From Benincasa hispida (Eukaryota > Streptophyta > Magnoliopsida > Cucurbitales > Cucurbitaceae), in NCBI RefSeq assembly GCF_009727055.1, contig NC_052357.1, positions 2,977,464 to 3,041,463 on the forward strand: a DNA stretch of 64,000 nucleotides. Direction: 5' to 3'. Position 1 is the first letter of the stretch; each line of letters starts with the position of its first letter. The translations under genes were made by a program, and so were the position numbers. Shown piece by piece: positions 25,101 through 40,100 of the stretch. The notes beneath the pieces were generated by a model. The model ran no database searches. It was not told the origin of the DNA and saw only the letters and a list, made by a program, of their open reading frames with translations.

Positions 25101-28100
25101 CCCTTGTCATAGAAGACCCGTTGATTCCTTTCAAACCAAAGATCAGCCAGCAATGATTTCACCGCATTGAACCATAACAATTTAGCCATCTTCTTCAAAG
25201 GAGGGTCCATCAAGATTTGCAAAATGTTAGAGCGAAAATGGTTTCCAAAGACCCATTTCAAGTTAAAAATCGAGAACAATCTCAGCCAACATTGTTCTGC
25301 ATAGCAGCAAACAAAAAAAAAGATGTTGCAGGTACTCCGTATCTGCCATACAAAGAGGGCAAATTTGTGGAGATAGACAATGGTTGGGCAGCTTCTTTTG
25401 CATCGCAGAGGAGCAGTTCAACTCTCCAAACATCATTATCCACACTAAGATGTTAACTCGCCGAGGGCTTTTAGTTTTCCACAGTGCTTTCTCCAGCTGC
25501 TAAGAACCAGGGGAAAAAACTGGTATTTTCGTCTCCCAAATTCAACCAATTCAACTTGCACTTTTGATTAAGCTATTCTCAGATCGATCTCCGCTGAAGA
25601 GGATTCAGAATTTTCTGCCAAGCTGTCTCTTTTGCTAATTTCTTCAAGAAATCTTTCTTCCTGTTTTCTTTGATTGCCCTTAAAATCCGCATGCCATTTC
25701 TTTAAAACATTCTTTAGACTCCTTACTTTTGAGGATATGACAAAGCCAACCCAATCTTGATTGTTACTACGGCTCAAATGTCTTTCAATTACCCGGCAAT
25801 CCTTATTTAGCAACCAGCTATTGCAGAATCGAAAGGGTGAAGGGCCCCACTCAACAGTGCGTACCTTTCTTGTAACTTCAGTATTTTCAAATGCCTCATC
25901 CCAACCATTTGATACTAAAAACTGGTCGATAAGTGAGTGAGAAACCACACTTCCTTCTCTGGACCATGTGAATCGGCCTTGGACAGGAATTTCCAACAAA
26001 TTTGCCTCATCTATGAAATTACTAAATTTCCTCATTCCTTTCGTTACTCTTCCCACAGGGAATCGTTCCTGAGCCCTTCGAGTCATGTTGAAATCATTGC
26101 CTAGGCACCATGGTTCTGCACAGTAGGAGGAGATGGAAGAAAGCTCCGGCCAAATGATTTTTTTCTCTTTGTAATCAATCGGCCCATATACATTTGTGAT
26201 CCAACAAACTTTTTTGTTAATAGTTGTACATTTCACCATCAAAGAATAGCCTCCTTTGAGAACTTCAGTAACCGCTATCTTGCTTTCATCCCACATTGTT
26301 AATATGCCACAAGATCTGCCATAGGCTTCAACACACACCCGTCCAACATCTTTCGAGCTCCATAAGGCTATAATGAAGTCGATATCGATATCAAAGCTTT
26401 CTCTTTTTGCTTCCTGGATCAGTACCATATCAGGATTTATATTCCTTAATTCTCGTTTGCACACCCATTGTTTAGAAGAGTCATTTAGACCTCTTGTGTT
26501 CCTGAAAAGATCTTCATAGGACAAAATGGATTCTGAATTTTCTACTCCTCTGAATGCTGCCTCTCTTTTCAATCGAGAGTTGTATCACAAGCTTCAACTA
26601 TAGATAACATTCGCCAATTGTTATAGTTGTACTCAATAGTTTTAGTGAGAATAATGATCTTATTCCCTTAATCAAATTGAAGATACATATATATAGGCAA
26701 CTAAGAAACCCTAATCTAGGAGATATAAAATTACAATAAATGACAACTAATTATAATTATAAAATAAATACATATTATAACACTCCCCCCCAAGCTAGAG
26801 CAAATATGTCAATTATGTCCAGCTTGTTGCACACATAGCTTATTCTTCCTCCGTTTACTGCTTTAGTAAGGATATCTCCCAAATGTTCTCCAATCTTCAC
26901 ATATCTTGTAGATATCAACCTTTCTTGTATTTTCTCGCGAATAAAATGATAGTCCACGTCAATGTTTAGTTCGTTCATGAAATACTTGGTTGGATGAAAT
27001 ATGGAGAACAACTTGATTATCACACCATAGTTTAGTTGGCAAAGTAACACTGAAGCCCATCTCAGAGAAAAATTGATGTATCCACACTATTTCACACACA
27101 GATTGTGCCATAGCTCTATATTCTGACTCAATACTCGAACGAGAAAATACATTATGTTTCTTACTTTTCCACAATACGAAGTTTCCTCCTAAAAAAACAC
27201 AAATCCAGAGGTTGATCTCTTATCTTCTCGAGATCTAGCCCAATCAACATCTGAAAAATATTCAACCCTTGTATGACCATGATCTATATATAAGATCTCA
27301 CGTCTAGGTGTAGCTTTTAGATAACATAGGATTTTTTCAACTGCAACCCAATAATCCACAGTCGGGGACGACATAATTGACTCACAATACTCACAGAATA
27401 CGCAATGTCAGGTCGTGCCACTGTTAAATAGTTTAACTTTCCAACTAATCTTCTATATCTCTCAAGATCTTTAAACAATCCTCCTTCCTTAGCAAGTTGC
27501 AAATTTGGTATCATCAGAGTACTACATTGTTTGACTTCTAGTTTACCTGTCTCAGACAACAAATCAAGTATGTATTTTCATTGGGATAGGTAAATATCTT
27601 TCTTGCTTTTCATTACATCAATACCCAAGAAATACTTCAATGGTCCCAAATCTTTGATATGAAATTGACCCTGGAGAAAAGTCTTGAGAGAGGATATACC
27701 TGATACATCATTTCCAGCGATAACGATATGATTAACATATACAACAAGCAAAGCAATACCATTGTCAGATCGTTGATAGAAAACAGAATGATCGGACTTA
27801 CTTTTCTTCATACCAAAACATTCGAGTGCTTGACTAAACTTCCCAAACCATGCTCAAGGACTTTGTTTTAGTCCATAGAAATATTTTTCAAGGCGACACA
27901 ACTTATCATTCTCCCCCTTAGCAACAAACCCAAGTAGTTGCTCCATATAGACTTCCTCTTGAAGATCACCATGAAGAAAAGCATTCTCAATGTCAAGTTG
28001 ATGCAAAAGCCAATTGTGAATAGCAGTCATCGATAAAAACAGTCGAATGAAAGTTAATTTAGCAACAGAAGAAAATGTATCTGAATAATCAGTCACATAG

Positions 28101-31100
28101 ATTTGGGCAAAAACTTTGGCAACAAGACGAGCTTTCAACCGAGCCACTATTCCATCGAGATTGGCCTTTATAGCGAACACCCATTTACACCCAATAGCTT
28201 TCTTTCCAACTGGACGCGAAACGAGATCCCAAGTACCATTATCATCCAAAGCAGTCATCTCCTCGATCATTGCACTACGCCACCCGGGATGAGATAAAGT
28301 TTCATTAATAGAGTTAGGGATAGAGGTGGAATCAAGAGATATAATAAAGGAATAAGTGGGAGAAGACAACTGGTTATACGAAACAAACGAAGAAATAGGG
28401 TAAGTACAAGTGTGTTTACCTTTTCGAAGGGCAATGGGAAGATCATCACTCAGTCCCGGATCAGATGTCGAAGAAGCCAGTGGTGGAGGACGTGGGTCTG
28501 AAGATGGCTGTGGAGGACGCCTGGAGTAGACTCGAGTAACCGGAGGGTCAGAAGGAAGAGACACAGAGGAAGGTGGAGAGAGGATGATGTAGAAGATGTA
28601 ATCTCATAGATAAAAAGATCTACATCCTCCCTCTAACACAGACTCAACGGTGATGGACTAAAGGGTATATCTTTGAAAAATGTAACAATAGGAGATATGA
28701 GAAACTTGTTCAAAGTAGGACAATAACAACGATAACCCTTGTGAACAAGAGAATAACCTAAGAAAATGTATTTCAAAGATTTCGGATCTAATTTGGTACG
28801 ATTTGGATGAATATCCTGAACAAAACAAACACAGCCAAAGATCTTAGGAGCAACAAAAAACAAAGATTTCGTAGGAAAAAGAGTACGATGAGGAATCTCT
28901 CCATTGAGGACAGAGAAAGGCATTCTATTAATCAAGAAGCAAGCAGTAGATATAGAATCAGCTCAAAATTGCTTTGGAACACGCATTTGAAAGGATAAGG
29001 CGCGGGCTGTTTCAAGGAGGTGTGTGTTCTTTTTTTCAGCAACTCCATTTTGAGATGGAGTGTCTGCTCAAGAGGATTGATGAATGATGTGACCACATAA
29101 GTAAGATCTAAGTACATGAGAGAAATATTCACCAACATTATCAGTTCGCAAGGTTTTGATAGAGACGTTAAATTGATTTCGAATCTCGGCATGAAAAGCA
29201 CAAAAATGAGACAATAACTAAGAATGATTTTTCATTAAGTATAACCAGTGTTTTAAAAAGCCCTCTCAGGCGCGCACCTAGGCGCGCATAGGCCCAAGGT
29301 GCAGGTCTGGCGCCTTGCCTTAGAAAAGCGAGGCTCACAAAATAAGGCACGCCTTAGGCGTGCGCCTTTTGTGAAGCCCCAAGGATCAAAGCCTTGCTCC
29401 TTGGGGCTTTTCAATTATTTTTAAAAAATAGTAATAATTAAAGGTTTTCCTTCCTTATTAACTAAAAGGATCAAGTTACCAAACCTAAATGCAAAATTTC
29501 TTGTGTCTGGGTCCCTTTTTTTCCATATTTCCACTTCAATTATACTCTCTTTTTAATATAATATTTTTATATATAGTGCACCTCACAAAAAAGAAGCCCG
29601 GGCTTTTTTGTGCACCTTGCGCCTAGGCTCCAGAGGGACATTGCGCCTTAAGGCGCCTTGGGCATTTAAAAACACTAAGTATAACCAAGTCATACGAGAA
29701 TAATCATCAACAAAAGTAACAAAGTAACGAAAACCTATTAGGGACACGACTGAACAAGGACCCCAAATATCATAATGGACTAACTCAAAAGAAGCACTAG
29801 CTCGTTTATGAACACTAGGACTAGAACTAAGACGATGAAATATAGAAAACTGACACAAATCACAATTCAAAGACGATAAGGAACGAAATTCTGGATAAAG
29901 TTTCTTCAACACAAACAATGCTGAATGACCCAAACGACAATGGACTTCAAACGGGGATGTAACTCCAGAGGCAGCCAGTGATAGAAAAGGTCCATAAAAA
30001 ATTGGATAAATGTAAAAGATTTAATCTCTCAAGAGGAGGAAGGGCAACCCTATGCACCTAAGGTTAATTCGAAATTTCTTTTGGGAAGGTCACAAAGGAA
30101 ACAAAATCAACCATCTGGTAAATTGGAGCATTATCTCTCAGTCTTTTAAGTGATGGAGGTCTCGGCTTGGGTGGGCTTAAAATTGGGGCTGGCATTATAT
30201 GGTGGAGGAAAACTCCCTTTGGAGACAAGTGACCGCAAGCATCCATGGGAAAGGCCCTTTCAACTGGCACTCATCGGGCAAATGTGGGAATAGTTTGAGA
30301 AGCCCTTGGATTAATATCTCAAGAAGCTGGTCAAAAGTGGAGTCTTTGGCTTCTTTCATTCTTGGGGATGGCACTCGAATTGCTTTTTTGTCAGATCCTT
30401 GGATTGACTCAATCCCTTTGTCTACCCTCTATCCAAGTTTGTTTGTTATAATTCTATAGTTAGGGTTTTCGATTCTTGTAAATATTTTGTGATATTTTCC
30501 TTTTCTATGCTTTGTATACTTGTATATATTCATATCTTTGGTGAATGAATAGAGCATTCTGATTCTTTCTCAAACCTAAGGGTTTTACTTGGTATCAGAG
30601 CTCTCTAAACAAACTTAAGATTTTGTGAACCTTAGGGTTTGAGAATTTAGAACCCGTTTGTGATACGTTTAGGGTTTTGTGGAGAGGTGAGTTTACACTT
30701 TTGCTCACAGTCGCCGTCTTCGGTTCGTTTGCCATCGTTAGCCGCCACTGCCGGCGGAAAAAAAAAAGTAGTTTTTTTTTTGACACCGCGCAGTCCAACG
30801 AGGAGCCCAGCCGCCGATCTACAAAACCCCAAAGTCCGGTTGCTATCTGACCAGTGCGTGAGGCTCACGCGCCGCTTGTTCCAACCTATTGTCCGTCCAC
30901 GCACCGACGTTTGTAGGCACGTGCACCGTTTTTTTTTCGTCCGTCTTTTGTGGGTTTCCTCAGTGTTGTTGGCTCTTCTTGGTGGTATGTTTGTTTGGGA
31001 TATATAGATATACTCATTGCTTGTAAAGATATCTCTTCGGTAAATTACGGTTTGATTCTCTACTGTCCGGTGTCTATTTTTTTAGGTAATGGCTAATAAG

Positions 31101-34100
31101 AAACCAATAATGTCTGAGATTGTTCCTATGGTGTCAAAAGTAACTGAACACAAGTTGAATGGATCCAACTACTATTCATGGAGATCAAATCCAGGAGGTG
31201 TTGTTTGCTATTATTGTCATAAACCTGGCCATACGAAACATGAATGTAGAAGATTGCTGAATAAGGGTCAGAGGATGCTATCACCCTCTGCACATGTTGA
31301 GTCTACTCCTGATAATCTTGACAAGTCAATTACCATTTCTGCAGAGGAGTTTGCTAAATTTCAGTAGTATCAAGAGTCATTGAGGGCATCATCTTCTACT
31401 CCCATTACGACCATGCAGAGACAGGTAACATTTCTAAATGCCTTCTTCCTCCACGTCAAAATGGGTCATTGGCTCTGGCGCTACAGACCATATGACAGGT
31501 AACCCCAGTTTATTCTCTAACCTTTGTAACATACCTCTTCACCTAATATCACTATATTGATGGAACTTCCACTCCTGTTTTAGATCAGGAACCGTCCATC
31601 TCACTGAATCAATTTCTTTGTGATCAGTTTTTAAATTTACCAAATTTCTCGTTTAATTTGATTTCGGTCAGTAACTCAATCGTGATCTTCATTGTTGTCT
31701 CCTTTTTTCCTTGTTATTGCTTATTTCAGGATCTTACGACGAAACAGACAATTGGGAAAGGGCGGGAATTTTGGAGGTCTTTACATCTTTGAACCACAAA
31801 CACCTATGGTCATCACATGCTCTAGCGTGTCGTCTCCCTTTGAAGAGCATTGTCGTTTGGGTCATCCGTCTATCTCTGTGTTGAAGATCTTCATCCACAA
31901 CTTCAACCATTTGTCTTCTTAGATTGTGAGTCGCGTCACTTTACTAATTTCATCGTTTGAGTTTGTATCCTCAAGTCAATAAACGAGCTAGTGTCCTTTT
32001 GAATTAGTCCATTCTGATGTTTGGGTCCATGTCCTGTTGAGTCCAAAGGAGGGTTTAGGTATTTTGTTACATTTGTCGATGACTATTTCTCGTGTTACGT
32101 GGTTATTTAATGAAAAGTCGTTCCGAGTTACTTTCTCATTTTCGTAACTCCATGGCATTCTTCATCAATCTTCTTGTGTTGATACTCCATCTCAAAATGG
32201 GGTTGCAGAACGAAAAAATTGTTCATCTCCTTGAGACAGCCAGGCATTGATGTTTCAGATGCATGTTCCAAAATCCTTTTTGGGCTGATGCTGTTTCCAT
32301 AGCTTGTTTCTTAATAAATCGCATGCCCTCTTCCATTCTTAAGGTTGAGATACCTTTTCGTACTTTATGCCCCAAGCAACATTTGTTTCTCATTCCACCC
32401 AAAATATTTGGTTGTACCTGCTTTGTTCGGGATGTTCGGCCTCAGCATACCAAGCTGGATCCAAAGTCCTTAAAATGTATTTTCCTTGGTTATTCCTATG
32501 TCCAAAAGGGGTATCGGTGTTATTGTCCTAGTCTAAATAAATATTTAGTCTCTCCTGATATCACGTTTTTTTAACATACCCCATTTTTTTCATCACCGTC
32601 TTTCTCTTCGAATAAGAGTCAGGGGGAGCATAAGGAATTAGAGGATGATTTCCTTGTCTACACAGTTATTTCTCCTTCTGATCCTCTTCCTGATTCATCT
32701 CTACCTGTGACTATCTCTACTCTTCCTCCCATCGTTAAGGTCTATACTCGACGAAAGCCTCCTCCAATTCCATGCCCTGTACCAGAGTCTTCTTCGTCAT
32801 TGGATCCAGAAATGGGTGATGATCTTCCTATTGCTCTTCGTAAGGGTAAACGTACATGTGCTCATCCTATTTCCTCTTTTGTTTCATATAACCATTTGTC
32901 GCCTTCCACATGTTCATTCATTGCATCCTTAGAGTCTATATCCATCCCAAAAACTGTTCATGAGGTTTTGTCTCATCCTGGTTGGTGTGCCACAATGGTG
33001 GAGGAGATGATTGCCTTAGATGATAATTGTACTTGGGATTTAGTTTCTCTCCTACAGGAAAGAAGGCTATCGGTTGCAAATGGGTGTTTGCAGTTAAAGT
33101 CAATTCTGATGGTTCTATTACTCGATTAAAAGCGCGCCTCGTAGCGAAAGACTACACAAAAACTTATGGCGTTGACTATGCTAATACTTTCTCCTATAGC
33201 AAAAATGGCATCTGTGAGGTTGTTTATTTCATTAGCTTCAATCAATCATTGGCCTTTACATCAGCTTGATGTTAAAAATGAATTTCTTCATGGTGATCTT
33301 CAAGAAGAGGTGTATATGGAGCAACCACCAGGGTTTGTTGCTCAGAGGGAGAATGGAACGGTGTGTCGCCTTCGTAAATCCTTGTATGGATTAAAGCAGA
33401 GCCCACGAGCTTGGTTTGGTAAATTTAGTCAGTTGATTGAAAGCTTTGGAATGTGGAAGAGCATGTCAGATCATTCAGTCTTTTTTAAGAGAACTGAGGG
33501 TGGTGTCATCTTGTTAGTCCTATATGTGGATGATATTGTGATTATTGGTGATGATGTTTTAGGTATCCAATCTCTAAAAACCTTTCTTCATAGTCAATTC
33601 CATACAAAAGATTTGGGCATGTTGAAATACTTCTTAGGAATTGAAGTAATAAGAAGCAAGAAAGGAATTCTATTATCACAGAGAAAATATGTACTTGACT
33701 TGTTGACTGAAACAGGAAAGCTAGGGCTAAGCCATGTAGTACCCCAATGATGCCCAACTTACAGCTTACAAAAGATGGAGAATTGCTAAAAGATCCTGAA
33801 AGATATAGGAGGTTAGTGGGAAAACTTAATTACCTTACAGTGACTCGAACCGACATAGTCTATTCAGTAAGTATTGTGAGTCAGTACATGTCATGCCCTA
33901 CAATTGATCATTGGGCTGCATTGGAACAGATTCTTTGTTATTTGAAGGTTGCTCCTGGGCGTGGTTTATTATATAAAGATTATGGTCATACTAATATTGA
34001 ATGTTTCTCAGACACTGATTAGGCAGGATCTAAAGAAGATAGAAGATCAACCTCAGGGTATTGTGTTTTTGTTGGTGGTAATTTGATTTCTTGGAAGAGT

Positions 34101-37100
34101 AAGAAACAAAATGTGGTGTCACGTTCAAGTGCAGAATCAGAATATAGAGCAATGGCACAATCTGTGTGTGAATTGATTTGGATATATGAACTTCTTGTTG
34201 AGTTGGGATTTGAAATCACCACACCGACAAAGTTGTGGTGTGATAATCAAGCAGCACTTCATATTGCGTCTAATCCAGTATTTCATTGAAGGGACTAATA
34301 TATGAAGTTGATTGTCATTTGTACGAGAGAAAATCAAAGTGGTTGGTATCTACGGATATGTGATAACTGGAGAACAATTAGGAGTATCTTCACAAAGCAT
34401 TGGATGGAAGACGTATAATATCTATGTAAAAGTTGGGCATGATACACTATATGTCCCAATTTGAGGGTAGTGTAATAATTTCTATAGTTAGGTTTCCTTT
34501 TGTGATATTTTCCTTTTCTATGCTTTGTACACTTGTATATATTCATATCTTTGGTGAATGAATAGAGCATTCTGATTCTTTCTCAAACCTAAGAGTTTTA
34601 CAATTTAGAATCACCTTGTTGCCAAGGAGTTCCATAGCTTCTTATTGGGATCATTCTCTGAGCTCTTGGTCCATTGTTTTTCATCGTTTGCTTAAAGATG
34701 AGGAAATACTACAATTTCAGGCCTTGCTACTACTCCTCTCAGGAAGGACAATTTCAGCCAGCCCAGATTTCAGATCATGGTCTTTGGAAGCATCAAGCTT
34801 CTTCACAATTAAGCCTCTCACCACTCATCTCTCCCCTTCGTTCCCAATGGATAAAAGCCTTTTCAAGGCTCTATGGAAGACAAAGAGCCCGAGGAGAGTC
34901 AACATTCAGATCTGGTTTGGATAATGCTTTTTGGACTCTTAAACTGCTCCTCGGTTATGTAAAGAAAACTTCAATCGGCCTATTTATCGCCTTCTATTTG
35001 TTCTTTATGCAAAAAGGCAGGGGAGGACTTGCAACGCCTCTTCTTCAATTTCCCATACTCAGAAAGTTGTTGGTGGTCTTTTTTCTACAACTTTAACTTT
35101 GTTGGGGTATTCGGAGACAATTTTAGAGGTAATGTACTTCATCTTTTATTGGGCCCCCTCTCTTAAAAAGAGACCAAGATTACTTTAGATCAATATGGTT
35201 AAGGCTATTCTAGCAGACCTATGGTTTGAAAGAAATCAAAGAATTTTCCATAATAAAGAAACTTGTTGGAGGGCTCGGTTTGACCCAACACGAAGAAACA
35301 CTTCAGCTTGGTGCTCTTTAAGTAGTGACTTCGAAGACTTCTCTATATAAGATATAAATTTGAATTGGTAGGCTTTCATCTCCCATGCTCCTTAGGCATT
35401 TTGTCTAGATTTTATTTTCGAATTCTCTTTGTATCACTTTTCTCGTATTTCTTTGGCCTTAGTACTGTTGTATGGACATGATGAGAGCGCTAAGGGGGTG
35501 TCAACCTAGTTGAGATGCCCGGATGTGCCTCCTGATCCTTTCATTTTAGTTTTGTTTTGTTTTGTCTCATTCTGATATGTATTCATGCTCCTCGTATAAT
35601 TCTCTTGTCCCTTGAGCATTAATCTCATTTTATTTTCCTAATAAAGAGGCTCGTTTTCTTTTTTTTAAAAAAAAAAAAAAAAAAACTCCAGAGCAAGCCA
35701 TAGCTTTCGGTATCTGATGGTAAAAAATGTAAAGACCCCCCAACTCATGTCCTCTACCAATAATCTTCTTCGTCGTACGATCCTGAAACAAGCAATAACC
35801 AGGAAAAAAAGGAGACAAAACAATTAAGGTCACAAGTAAGCTAGCTAATAGAAATTAAATTAAAAGACAATTGGGGTAAATGTAATACAGAGGACAAAGA
35901 AAGTGATGGAGTGAGAGAAATGGTGTCGGATCCAAGAATAGAGGAGGTTGATCCATCTGCCAAAGTGACAGACAGAGATGAGACAGAAGACAAAGGCATA
36001 GAAAATAAGTTAGAATTACCTGTCATATGAGCGGTGGCACCAGAGTCTATGACCCATTTGGTAGATGATGTAAGAAGACATTTCATATTACCTGCCTCGG
36101 CAATGTTGGCAATAGAACTAAGGAAGAAGATGCCTATAAGGATTCCTGGAATACTTGAGATTTAGCAAAGTCGTCAGCAGAGATGGTAACAGACTTCTCA
36201 GCCTGGTGGAAGTTATCTGAGCATGTTGAGATTGTTGAGTCTTATACAACTACTTTCGACAATCACGTTTCATATGTCCTGACTTACGACAATAGTGACA
36301 GACGATCTCCTAAGAATCTGATATTCGATTATCATAACTAGGCTTCTGAAAATTGTTAGTCATCCCTAAAGTACCGCGAGAGTTATTATTATTCTTACTC
36401 ATAAGAGCATTGTGAGATTGAGAAACAGGCGAATTAGATTGAGAACTCTCAATACGAAAAACATGACTGAAGGCTTCTTCTAATGAAGGAATTGCAGAAT
36501 CAGAAAGAATCTGTGTTTTAGCCATTCCAAACTCAGGTAAAAGTCCATTAAAAAGTGTCACAACAACCATCTTTTCTCGCTGAGCTTGTTGAACTTTGAT
36601 ATCGGGAATAAACTGCAATAGTAAAGCAAGTTCAGCAACTGTCTTCTTAAGTCTCATAAAGTAACTTGTAATAGATTCTGTTTTCTGTTCAGTTCAAAAG
36701 AATTGCATACAGACATCAAACATTCTATGAACGTGTTCTTTTCCAAAGTATAGAAATTCCAAGAATTCTAAGAGTTCTTTCACAGAATCACAATGATCTA
36801 CCAAACCAACAACCTCACTTTCAATAGAATTCTTAATTTGAAGATAAAGTCGAGCATCATCACGAAGCCAAGCCTTTTTATTTTCATATTTTGGTGGCTC
36901 CTCAGTCATATAATCATCCATATTTGTACTAAGCAAATAAAATTGAATTGTCCGACGCCAATCATAGTAATTCGATCCATTTAACTTGTGTTCAATTATC
37001 TTCGATGATAGCGGAATTGCATTAGATACTACCATATATGCTTTACTTCATCCATTATGAGCTAATAAACAGTTTGTAGATCTCACGAGCGAAAAGAACA

Positions 37101-40100
37101 AACCAAAATCGAAATCAAAGGTGAACCAAAAGAACAAAATAGCTCCAAATTGAACAAAACAACAACAAACCCTAAGCACAAAAGGGTATTTTTTCCAAAT
37201 AACTCATAATTGAGTAGATTTCAATGGAACCAAATGCACAGAACAATCAGAAAAGATGAGCCAAGAAGAACCTAACTGATAGAACGTGGAGAAGTGGTCC
37301 CACGCACTGGAGTGTGGCGACAGAGTAGAATCAGAGTGGCAACGCGTGAGCTTCACGCGCAGACGTTTCTGGCGACTGACAACGGCAGACTTGATCGGAT
37401 GGCGACGACGCTTCTCCTGGGATGGGTGGTGTAGACAAATGGCCACTCAAACTTGATGAATCAACTCAAACCCTAACCTTGTGAGAAGCGTAAACCCTAA
37501 CATAGCCGTCCAACGAAAATTCTAAACCCTAGCCTACTCTGGTACCATGTACTCAATAGTTCTAGAGAGAATAATGATTTTATTCCCTTCATCAGGCTGA
37601 AGATACATATATATATACGCAACTAAGAAACCCTAATCTAGGAGATATAAAATTACAATAAAGGACAGCTAATTATAATTACAATATAAATACATATTAT
37701 AACACAATGAACACCAAGAAATATCTGGAGAATTGACCTCCAAAATCTCTTCCCAAGTGTTGGTTTTCATTAATTCTAATGGGATGATTAAAATATTGGT
37801 TTCTTGCTGGAAAATTTAAAATTATTCCTTGAGGTTCTTGAAGTCTTTTCAGTTGCTCTTATACCCATTTGATGCAACCTAAATGCTAAAAGGAGAGAGA
37901 TCTCCAAGAATCAAGATTGTGAATCTTTTATTAGAATGAATAATGTGTTTGATACAAGAGGGGAAGGTTCCTATTTATAGAGTTTTATTACAAGTGGGGG
38001 TAAAAAGGGAATTAACCTAGAATATTACCTAATTACCCAATCATCCCCTATTCTTCTTACATCACTACCCCTCCAAAAAGAAAACTCGTCCTCGAGTTTT
38101 AAAAAGAAAAATTTTATGAAACAAACAAGGAATTAAATAATCTTGTTCAATGAAGTATGACCATACCAACCTCCTACATTTTGAACAAAAATATTATGAT
38201 CAAAGGGATAAATTTGATACAAAAAGTTCAATATTGCTACCAAAAGATGAACTTCTTCATCGGCCATAAACCCAAAAAGGATGCTTCCTTCAAGCTCATT
38301 CAAAACCGTATTCAAAGGACCAATCACTAAAAAAAACCACCTTCCAAAGAGAATCGTTCAAGAATCACGTCTTCTTTATCATTCGCATCAAGTTCTTCGA
38401 CAGTTTGGTGATCCATTTCCATCGCAATCAATGTGTCGTTCTTGCTCGGTGGTTGATACTTCTTTTCCGTCGTCTTCGTTGGATTTTTCTTCTTCACTTG
38501 AAACAATTTCCAAAGCAACATCTTCAAATTTTTGTTTTTCTTCAATTTTATTTTCAAGATTTTCTATTTGAAAATTTTCCAACCATGATTCCTTTATTTT
38601 TTCTTAGGTATATGAAATCAATCCATTCTTGAACTCTTGCAAATGAATTGATAGTTTTTTTTTTTTTTTTTTTAAAAAAAGGAAACCGCCTTTATTAATC
38701 AATAAAATTTAGTACAAGAGGTGAGTACTTTGTGAATAAAGACTAATACAAAGAACCAAGCAAGAAACCAAGCAAGAAACCAAAAGATCAGTAGGCGCAC
38801 CCGGGCATCTCAACTAGGTTGACACCCCCTTAACACCCTCATCATATCCACCATAGATGAAAAGTCGTCAAAGGATAACAAAAGAGCATTCTAATGAGAC
38901 AATACAAGGAAAAGCTTCACAAACTAAAGTTGCAAAGAACTAAGCTACAAAGACCTATAGTACATCAAGGAAATTAAGACAGTTAAGAAAACTAAGGAAA
39001 GATAAGTTGCTGTCACTATCATCGGAGCATCAGTTAATCTTCCAAATGAAAGAACGTCTGTCAATTTAAGCTTATGTCTTGCAAAGAATAGGCTTCAAAG
39101 CATTTAGAAAGGGAGCACCAAAGAGAAGCGTTGAGTTTAGCCGCCTCAAAACGAGCAAACCAAGGAGTTTCCTTCCCATTGAACACTCTTTGGTTTCTTT
39201 CAAACCAGATTTCAACTAGCACTGCTTTCACCACATTAATCCATAGGAGTATTTCTTAGTTGTTGCACATTGCTGCTAAATGAAATATCAAAGACCCAAG
39301 AGGGGTTGAAGCAATTAAGGAAATCTTTCCAGCAATTGAAAGCAAAACAGCAGTCAAAGAATAGGTGTTGAAGGTCTTCTTCAGCTGATCTACAAAGGAT
39401 ACACCAATTGGGGGAGATAGAGTAGCAAGGCAGCTTTTTTTGCAGCACCGAGGAACAATTTAAGGTTCCAAAAAGCATTATCCAAACTGTTATATTAACT
39501 CGCCTAGGGCTGTTGGACTTCCAAAGGCCCTTTTGTAGACTGGCTGAAATTGGGGTAGTCACAGAAAGGTGATTAACCAGTGATTTAACTGAGAAAGAGC
39601 CATTATTCTCAAGGGACCAAATGCGAGTGTCTTCCCTATTGAATAATTTTTGCTTAACCAACAATGCTAATAGGGATTGGAACTCTAGACTCTCATCATC
39701 TTTTAAGGCTCTTCTGAAATTGAGTGTCCATGAGGAGGTATGATAATCCCCAAAGTGTGATACTGACCCGTTGGGAAGTGTTGTTAAGCCAAAAAGGGAA
39801 GGAAATCTGTCTTTTAGATGAAAAGAATCCAGCTAAGGGTCCTGCCAAAATGCAATTCTGGTTCCATTTCCCAACTTAAAAGCTGCCAAATTCTCAAAAT
39901 TCAACGAAGATCTTGAAGTACTTATCCACGGGCTTCGAAGACTGCAATGAACCTTGCCAGAAGTGTGCCAACCAAATTGGCTGCTACCATGAATACTTGT
40001 AATAACTTGACTCCACAGGGAGGGTTGCTCTTTTAGAAACCTCCAACCCCATTTGGCTAGTAAAGCCACGTTTTTAGCTTTTAAGCCTCCAAGTCCGAGC

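Larger units (their letters stand above)
30444..34602 (+). mobile_element. Ty1/copia element C
   Basis: 5' LTR 30444-30588 and 3' LTR 34471-34602, both with the shared ctatagttagg and ttggtgaatgaatagagcattctg blocks. Primer-binding site tggtatcagagc at 30590-30601 (tRNA-Met). Internal gag-pol is related to copia A but damaged. No convincing TSD. Inserted into LINE 2, so younger than it. Confidence 0.88.
29971..35683 (+). mobile_element. L1-like LINE 2, 5'-truncated, split by copia C
   Basis: Target duplication aactccagag at 29961-29970 and 35684-35693. The left piece 29971-30443 starts inside the end of RT ([23 protein letters not shown]). The right piece 34603-35683 carries the C-terminal region ([17 protein letters not shown], zinc part frameshifted), the 3' box cctagttgagatgcccgg near 35506, and a poly(A) of about 19. 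Inserted into copia A in opposite orientation. Confidence 0.85.
26628..37704 (-). mobile_element. Ty1/copia element A with nested insertions
   Basis: 5' LTR 37704-37548 (157 bp) and 3' LTR 26782-26628 (155 bp) are clearly homologous, starting TGTTATAATATG and ending GTACA. Primer-binding site TGGTACCAGAG (tRNA-Met type, one change) follows the 5' LTR; polypurine tract GGGGGGGAG precedes the 3' LTR. Removing the MITE (29248-29675) and the LINE/copia insert (29971-35693) leaves about 4.9 kb, a normal copia size. Domain order gag, protease, integrase, RT, RNase H. No clear 5-bp TSD. It sits inside LINE 1. Confidence 0.9.
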
